Assembly: GCF_019112545.1 (NCBI RefSeq)
Contig: NW_025064887.1
Span: forward strand, 757,268 to 821,267
Direction of reading: 5' to 3'
DNA length: 64,000 nucleotides
Origin: Guyanagaster necrorhizus
Taxonomy: Eukaryota > Basidiomycota > Agaricomycetes > Agaricales > Physalacriaceae
Position 1 is the stretch's first letter; each line of letters starts with the position of its first letter. Both the position numbers and the translations under genes were made by a program. Positions 57,599 to 64,000 of the stretch are shown here, one piece after another. Below the pieces are notes generated by a model that ran no database searches, was not told the DNA's origin, and saw nothing but the letters and a program-made list of their open reading frames with translations.

Positions 57599-59725
57599 AT
57601 GGAGAGCGAATCGACCTTCGTCGCTCCCGAGGGTGTATATTCCATCATCGAGGAACACAAGCCTTTCTTCCTCACTCATGTTAATACCCCGTCTTCTCCT
57701 TTTCCCACGCGCGTATCTACCATTGTCGTCCGTTATCCTCCTGCCAAGCATAATGGCAATGGGCCCGGATTTGCTCAGCTACTCAGTGTTGGGAACAAGG
57801 ACAGGGACATGAGGAACGTGAAGAACAAGGGCCGAGAGGACGGTCATAGCCAATCGAGTAGCGACACTGGGGACGACGATGGATCGCCTCCACCGGGAGG
57901 CGCCGACTTGTCAGTGAGCTCGACGATACCTCACGAACACCATGCCCTGTTCTCCCACTCTGGCCCAGCAAAGAAGAAGCACGTTGGGAGGCCAAAGCAT
58001 AATGTCCGGACTACCTCCTCGACATTTATTACCCGTGCAGAGGTTCCCAAAGCGCTACAGGCAAAGCAGGGCGACACGGTATTTCTCTTCTATAATACCG
58101 GAAAGAGCTTTCTGTGGGTGGAGACTGGATCCAAGAGCAAGGTGTGTGGCTGCCTGCCATTTATCTGTCCTGCATTTCATTAACGTTATATTTCTCTAGG
58201 AACCACTGGCGAGAGTAACGTTCTCCGCCTTTCCCACTTGTCATGATGTGAACACTTTGACAGCTTCTCCCGAGTGTCTCGACGTGATTATTGGCTTTAG
58301 CACCGGGGACCTCATATGGTTGGGTGAATTATCCATACGTCTCTGTCAGCTGTATATTAATTACCATTACCTAGATCCCATTTCGTCCAGATATTCTCGT
58401 CTTAATAAACAGGTATTTTTGGTCGAATCAGGGTCTTTCGATGCATTTACCTTCATTTCACAGGGTTGTATATCAAACTCCCCTTGTACCGCCGTCCGAT
58501 GGGTACCATCTTCATCTACGTTATTCCTCGCATCACATGCAGATGGCACAATTGTCGTTTACGACAGGGAACGGGACGATGGGACTTTCAAGCCCCAAGA
58601 GCCTATAGCCCAGAGCGGTTCCTCGGGATCGGGGTCACTCCCTTCGTCGGACGATAGCACTTCTCAGAAAGATTGGGATCCTATGGATAACATCTTTGTG
58701 ACCATCCCACCCTGGCATCCAGTGACCGGGGGAGCCGGGTTGAAAAACGAGAGGGAGAGGGAGAAGGCAGTCAAGAACCCTGTGAGCCATTGGAAGATAT
58801 CCAAAAAGAGCGTCGTGGGTATGTCGTCGATTTTCTATTCAAAATTTCCTCTGATCATTCCACGTAGACTTTACTTTCTCTCCTGACGTCAAGTACGTGG
58901 GTGCCATCTCAGAAGATGGGTGTTTGAGGGTAATCGACGCATTGGCTGAACAGTAAGTCAGAAATATTTGATGAATCGACGAGGAATCATTCTTGTCAGA
59001 CTAGTTGACTGTTATGCGTCATATTTTGGTGCGCTAACATGCGTTGCATGGTCTCCAGACGGCAAGTTCATTTTGGTAAGTGTTGAGTTTAGTTCGAACA
59101 GTCGGGATCTCATTCTACAGCAGACGGGGGGTCAAGATGACCTGTTAACAATATTCTCACCTTGGGAACAACGTGTAATCGCGCGATGTCAAGGTCATTC
59201 GTCATTTGTAACCGCTGTTGCCTTCGACGAGCTGCGTTGTGACGGACGGACATACCGGTTCGGCAGTGTGGGCGAAGACAACAAACTCATCTTGTGGGAT
59301 TTTTCGAGTGGCGCCCTCCACCGGCCTAAATTCCAGGCAACCCATCATCAGCGGGTATCAATGTCATCTACTATTTCGCTTGCTTTTAAACGCGATAGAT
59401 CCGCGTTGTATCTACCCTCGCCTACTACTGAGGATAAACCCTATCCCCGTTACCATCCCGCCCCGTCACGGAATGAGATCGCTGTCGTACAGCCTGTATT
59501 GGTTTGTGGGTCTGTTTCTGGCATTATCCTTGTCCTGACGTTCACTGCTAGGTGAAGCACGTCGAAGGGGAGCTATTGGCAGACGTGGCATTTCTTCCGA
59601 GATCCTTAATGACGGCAACGAAAATTGGTCACGTCAAGCTTTGGATCCGGCCACTTGCACTGCGACCACGGCATTTAAAGCCTCACCGCACACGTACAAT
59701 ATCTATCGATGTGGATCAAGCTTAA
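57599..59725 (+). CDS. creC: WD40 protein of the CreC/WDR20 family (deubiquitinase partner)
   Basis: In Aspergillus, CreC binds and stabilises the CreB deubiquitinase in carbon catabolite repression; WDR20 does the same for USP12/46. ATG 57599 gives MESESTFVAPEGVYSIIEEH. A long N-terminal part follows with an acidic and Pro/Gly-rich insert (SSSDTGDDDGSPPPGG), then DTVFLFYNTGKSFLWVE. WD40 blades are visible as CTAVRWVPSSSTLFLASHAD, HWKISKKSVV, FTFSPDVKYVGAISEDGCLR, LTCVAWSPDGKFIL, GHSSFVTAVAFDE and SVGEDNKLILWDFSSGAL. A C-terminal blade reads LMTATKIGHVKLWIRP, stop TAA 59723-59725. About 550 residues, six or more introns. The FSPD..Y.A..S.DG.LR.. and GEDN.L..WDF signatures are diagnostic. A GTG at 57566 in the same frame was not used as start. 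Confidence 0.88.
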
Positions 59726-59830
59726 GATCCAGTGTACCAATGCTAACTTATTTCTATGTTGGTTGGAAATTGTTGAAAGGAATCTTATGTGCCTCATGAT
59801 GGATAGAGCAAGGGGATACAAGATGAACTT

Positions 59831-60942
59831 TTATTGCTGCAGCTCGACCATCCACCGCGTAACATACTCCGCATCCAACAAAGCTGCTTCCCAGCACATG
59901 AGGAATCTTCGCTCTCTCCACATTTCCAAACCATACTGCCCTATGAACGCGATCCTCTTGGCTCTGTCTTCTACTAATCTCTCTGACGAGCTGCCGAGCA
60001 TCTTTGAATATCGCTCTGAGATATTGACAACAGACTTGATTCTAGCTGGTGCGCAAATAGAGAGGATACCAGTGAGAGACACGAGGAGCGGCGTGGAAGC
60101 ACGCAAGGGAAAGGAGCATAGAATGAATTCCTTGCTCATCCAAGCTATCTGCGGCGAGATGGTCGTAAACTCGATTGTCGCCACGCTTCCGGCGGTGAGA
60201 GACTTGATGAACGAAGTGATTGATGCTTCAATTCGAGAGCGAGGGATTACGTCGAGAAGGAGCGTTGAGGGATTGTCGGATAACGAGAGCAGAGGAGCTT
60301 CGTTTCCAAGTTCAAGTCAAAACGAGCGCATATAGCCGGAGACTAGTCACCTTTCGACTCCTGTAGCCTATTAGCATACTCAACCAAACCAGAATTGATG
60401 ATGCCTACCACTGAACAGAGAAAGTGTCCCTTCAAAAGCCACGCCATCGTCTTGGTCGACCATTCCGGTTCAACGTCCAGTGCAATCCTCCATCCGTGCA
60501 CCTTCAAGCGTTCAAGAAACATGTCCGACAAGTCTTCCCTAGGATTGCGCAGTTCGACGACTTCAGTCTTGATCATTTCGATTAGGGAAGACAGAGAGAG
60601 TTCCATTCGCTGGTGCTTCCAATCGACAGTGTATCTGAGTGACTGTGAGCAGTGGTTACGCGTTGGAACGACGACGGTCGAGAGAGCTCGAAGGCGAACG
60701 TTGTCCTTGGGCTTAAATGCTCTCTTTGACGGAGAACACGCCGCGACACAAAGCAGGATGCAAGCTACGAGCAAGAGAGCAACTTGAAGACCGGCATCAT
60801 ATCGATTACCGAAGCTATAGCGACTGAAGAAGACGCGAAGAAAAGGGATTGATTCATGCAGATTCAAGTATTCGTATCGAAGAGAGAAGGTGATTCGATA
60901 AATCGCATCCATCGACAGCAAATCCGAGCAAAAGTCTGGCAT
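59831..60942 (-). CDS. Predicted membrane protein, function unknown
   Basis: Two exons of about 355 residues. ATG 60942 gives MPDFCSDLLSMDAIYRITF and YSFGNRYDAGLQVALLLVA, a clear membrane segment (GLQVALLLVACILLCVAAC). A soluble basic part follows (TVVVPTRNHCSQSLRYTVDW, MFLERLKVHGWRIALDVEP, MAWLLKGHFLCSVVGIINSG). A 53-base intron (donor at about 60354) joins it to PLLSLSDNPSTLLLDVIPR, SITSFIKSLTAGSVATIEF, ICAPARIKSVVNISERYS and RFLMCWEAALLDAEYVTRW, stop at 59831-59833. Skipping the intron would truncate the protein at codon 200, so the splice is well supported by the 170-codon open frame after it. I know no family with this pattern. Convergent with the WD40 gene. Confidence 0.65.
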
Positions 60943-61354
60943 GGTGGTTGGAAAAGACGGAGACGGAGAATGCCGAGCTTTGAAGGATTTCCTCAATATC
61001 ACCTCTAGTTGGAGTTGAATTCAGTTCTTAAAACTACCGCCATATCCATTCGCACATTAGTTACTCGTAGGGCACAAGAATTCGCGCAGAAGATATCCAT
61101 GCACATCTTGTATTTCAATGACATTAAAGCCTGCTTTGACAGACCTCACTCAACGCAGCTATCATGTATGCCTCCACAAGTTTTTATATCCTCCTTGATT
61201 AACCACGTTCAGGCCTCTAGACGTCGTGTCGTTGTCCGTAAGCGGAATAAGAGATTCTACGACCACAACCGACGCCCATCTGCCCACATCCTTACCACAA
61301 TCGCTGCGAGAGGCCGCTTGAAGAATAGCATGTGTCTTTCATGGATTGATTACT
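60943..61354. other. Intergenic DNA between a membrane protein gene and the MFS gene
   Basis: About 410 bases, holding the promoter of the minus-strand membrane-protein gene and the 3' flank of the MFS gene. A plus-strand frame (61009-61407) has no ATG-supported coding logic and runs into the MFS last exon antisense. Nothing else is seen. Confidence 0.4.
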
Positions 61355-63151
61355 TTATTGCAGTTTGGGTTTTTCGCCGGGTACTATCGCCCACAGGATT
61401 ATCATGAAGCTCATCATGGCAACTAGTCTGCGGCAAGTCGGAAGTGTCAGCTCATGCAGCATCTGGGGAAGGCTACTACCACTTACAATGGTTGCAGACT
61501 TGAGATGCCCACTGAACTCGCCATAGCACCTGTGATGAAGGGGAAGAGGGCGGTGCCTGCCTGTCCGAATCCAGCAATCCAGCCAATGCACCCTGTGAGG
61601 AGCCATGGCGGAAGGATGCGACTCGAGTGGTTCATGACGATTGGGTACATGGGCCCGAGGAGGACACCAACAAGAGAGACAGCTACCCCGTTTCCTACCA
61701 GAGAAGGAACACGCCATACGATCACTTCAAGGCTAGTAACAGACAGACAAGAAACTTTAATAGGACCAAGACAGCAGAAGTCAAAAAGACGTTACGTACC
61801 CAATTGCGAGGAGAGCATAGAAGAAGAGGACGCGTCGTTCACCAACCTATGATAAGTGGAGATTGTGAGTAATAAGACCTCTGACATAATATTAGACATA
61901 CCAATTTATTGACCCATAATAAGGCGAGACGACCAACGGTCAGGCCTCCGAAGAAACCTGACGAAATGTACCCGGCCGTCTCTCCACCACCGCGCATCTC
62001 AATGACATATGTAACGATCCAACCTTGTTTTTCCTGTTTCAGCTAAGGACACATTGAACGTGGTCAAAGCATACCTCCGAGAGTGAATTCAACCCCTACA
62101 TAAACCAAGATGAACAGTGCCAAAAGATGGACGTTCCTCAACGTTAAGACCTGGCGAAGGGCACTGTGTTGGCTGGATCCGCTCTCGCCAGCAGACTCGC
62201 CAATCTCTGCTAGACACTCGTCTTGAGTCCGCAGCTTAAAGACGAGGAAGAGGAAGACGGTGTTGAGTAGTGCGAGCCCAAGTGAAGTAAGGTAGTGGAA
62301 GGACCAGTGGGGGATGTAGGCGAATCGGGTCGCGACGAGGGGCGAGCATAGCGCACCGGCTCCATAAACAGCGTGAAAGAGTGCCATTTTTGTTTCAGGA
62401 TTACGTTTGTAGCAGGCAACGTACCCGTTTGCCTGTGCATCCTGGAAAGCCAAGCCAACCCCGTTGATCATATAGGCAATGACGAATACAGGGAAGGGGA
62501 GTCCAGGAGCCTGCAGAGAGTACGCGGTTACCTGGCACAGGGAACCTTCGAGGAACGTACAATCAATTCAATGTATCGAGCTTGCTTTTTGGCAAGAGCG
62601 TACCAAGGATCATCAATTTTCCAAAACCAAGTTTTGGAGTCAAAACTATGTTTGCGAATGCACCGGAAAGGAAGCCCTGAAACGGGCATGATTTATGGAT
62701 CCCACCTTTCAAATGCTGAGGGGACTCACGAAGCAGGCGCAGACGAAAATCAACGAAACAATCGTATAGTTAGCCTTTGCCAAAATTGAATTTTTTGTGT
62801 ATAGCTTTTAGAAAAGTGGGATACTTACATGATAGACGGTCTGCATCCTTGGAATGAGTGGTCCCGCGGTACCATCGTTCCAACCTAAATCGTGCATTAT
62901 TACGTTCAATTCACAAGGGGAAAAAATCGCTCCCTACCTGCCAGAAACATGAACCAGCAGAGGGTAGCATAATGCAGTCGACCCTTGTTACGCTTCTGCC
63001 TGCTTTCTGCAGGCGTATCAATCACGGTTTCTGAGACCGCATCCGGCTTTGATGCCGAGGAGTCTAAGTTTGGGCTCGCAGGATGGATTTCCCTCAGCTC
63101 AATACTTCGGGTCTGTGCAACGTCATGTACTGAGGTAGCAGAAGTGGCCAT
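61355..63151 (-). CDS. Major facilitator superfamily transporter
   Basis: A 12-span-type proton-driven or facilitative transporter. ATG 63151 gives a hydrophilic N-terminus (MATSATSVHDVAQTRSIELR) then LHYATLCWFMFLAG and WNDGTAGPLIPRMQ (start of span 1-2, the 'G(W/F)NDG..GPL.P..Q' signature of the fucose-permease-like BSC6 group). Later exons give MINGVGLAFQDAQANGYVAC, MALFHAVYGAGALCSPLVAT, FHYLTSLGLALLNTVFLFLV, HLLALFILVYVGVEFTLGG, WIVTYVIEMRGGGETAGYIS, FFGGLTVGRLALL, FGQAGTALFPFITGAMASS and finally MMSFMIILWAIVP, stop TAA 61355-61357. About 480 residues and eight or so introns. Cargo unknown; it is 15 kb from the PKS, so a link to polyketide export is only speculation. Confidence 0.87.
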
Positions 63152-63684
63152 TGTCGCTCATTGGGAAAGAAACTCGAGATGCTGTCGTCCTTTTTGTAGT
63201 ATAGCTAGGTCTGTTAGATGATGGAGATATTCCAATAAAACTCCAACCATTCAGACGATGACACGTCACCTTGCAATTTGGATGCAGATTATTATGAGAT
63301 TATTGCGTAAATGACTATGGACGGCAGGTCGCACGTGGCCTTCGTGCTGCAGCCAAGCAGTTGGTGTATTTGAGAACGAGTGCTATGACAAGGAGCTGGA
63401 ATTAGAGCGAGCGCTGTGGCGTAGCACTGGCGATACAGCTGTACCCCCAGGTTCTTGGCCAGATGACCCTCTCGACAAGCCTCTCCATGAAGAGAATGGT
63501 GTCATATGTTCTGCTGACGTCCTCCTGCCTCAATAGAACTCGACACGCAAGTTGTAGGCAAATGCAGCTCGTCTATGCGGTAGATATCAGCCAATTTCAG
63601 GCTCAGACAGATTTCGGTGTCAAGTATTTTAGAATCAGAATGCCGATAAAGAACTATCTTGATGAATCTATAACTACTTCCGCA
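63152..63684. other. Upstream flank of the MFS gene with fragmentary open frame
   Basis: It contains the MFS promoter. A plus-strand frame near 63370-63534 is open (YDKELELERALWRSTGD, GSWPDDPLDKPLHEENG) and has protein-like composition but no start or partner exon; it may be a remnant of another gene. The joint with the catalase fragment is near 63685. Confidence 0.3.
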
Positions 63685-64000
63685 TCGTATAACATCCTTG
63701 ACCTCACCAAAGTTTGGCTTCAAAAGCTTTACTCTAAACAGGAATCCGGAAAACTACTTCGCCGAGATTGAGCGAGTAAGCCTCTTTGTTCAAGTCGCCT
63801 CAAGTTCAGAGACTAATTTCCGTTCAAAACCCTCCTTCTCTCCTTCAAACATGGTCCCCTACATCGAACCCTCTGCAGACCCGCCTCTTCGCTTACCCGG
63901 ACGCTGCGCGCTACGATCTCGGACCCAACTATAACCAGTTCCCCTCAACTGCCCTCTTTTCCACGCAGCCAACTTCCAACGTGACGGCTGGGGAACGTTC
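63685..64000 (+). pseudogene. Broken catalase copy (middle part), running off the right edge
   Basis: From about 63685 the plus strand matches the intact catalase from its exon [16 protein letters not shown] onward, through [11 protein letters not shown], an intron-like gap, [12 protein letters not shown] and, in another frame, the heme-ligand block (YPDAARYDLGPNYNQ). The N-terminal half with signal peptide, catalytic His and Asn is absent. Relative to 50620-50760 there is a deletion between KLYSKQESG and PENYFAE. After PSADP the frame is shifted: bases corresponding to VLQAR are lost before the codons for LFAYPD. Introns are retained, so it is a DNA duplicate, not a processed copy. More may lie beyond the window. 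Confidence 0.85.

Noticed and set aside
59709..60335. Plus-strand open frame of 208 codons
   Set aside because: It is antisense to the two-exon membrane-protein gene, whose spliced frame and ATG are better supported.
61355..63151. Assigning the MFS transporter as the exporter of the polyketide
   Set aside because: It is 15 kb away with several housekeeping genes between, and its sequence fits a general fucose-permease-like group.

Overview
This is nuclear DNA of a filamentous fungus, most likely a mushroom-forming basidiomycete (Agaricomycetes). The evidence is dense genes on both strands cut by many introns of about 45-65 bases with GT...AG ends, a U6 snRNA gene, a basidiomycete-style non-reducing polyketide synthase, and Copia and chromodomain Gypsy retrotransposons. 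No species name can be given from sequence alone. Gene models were spliced by hand by checking reading frame, splice sites and family motifs. Exact starts and some junctions are therefore inference.

Left part (1-19 kb) is a compact housekeeping block: the 3' end of an RNA-dependent RNA polymerase of the silencing pathway; leucine carboxyl methyltransferase (PPM1/LCMT1, PP2A methylation); the splicing factor SKIP/Prp45; TRAPP subunit Trs23; a secreted glutaminyl cyclase; an unrecognised coiled-coil gene; phosphatidylinositol 4-kinase Stt4; the histone-fold subunit Dpb4/POLE3; a small unknown gene; and a U6 snRNA gene. Several pairs are tightly divergent (Trs23/glutaminyl cyclase; coiled-coil gene/STT4).

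Middle (19.9-35.6 kb) is repeat-rich. It holds a gene with a possible RecQ-type zinc-binding motif, with two broken, rearranged copies beside it. Next comes a decayed Copia element (22982-35617, 208-bp LTRs, GTCCT target duplication) into which an antisense chromodomain Gypsy element has inserted (25164-33258, 445-bp LTRs, ATATT target duplication). Both have broken coding regions. The two Copia LTRs differ only at CpG sites, which points to decay through cytosine methylation.

Right part (35.9-64 kb) has a secreted protein made of two tandem beta-rich domains, a small coiled-coil protein, and a complete SAT-KS-AT-PT-ACP-ACP-TE polyketide synthase (39460-46141) of the orsellinic-acid-synthase type. 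It is followed by a 3.3-kb gap without a supported gene, a secreted catalase, an alpha/beta hydrolase, a membrane-anchored SH3 protein, the mitochondrial branched-chain keto-acid dehydrogenase E1 beta subunit, a CreC/WDR20-type WD40 protein, an unknown membrane protein, an MFS transporter, and a broken second catalase copy running off the right edge. No cytochrome P450, methyltransferase or cluster regulator is seen next to the PKS, so I do not claim a full biosynthetic cluster.
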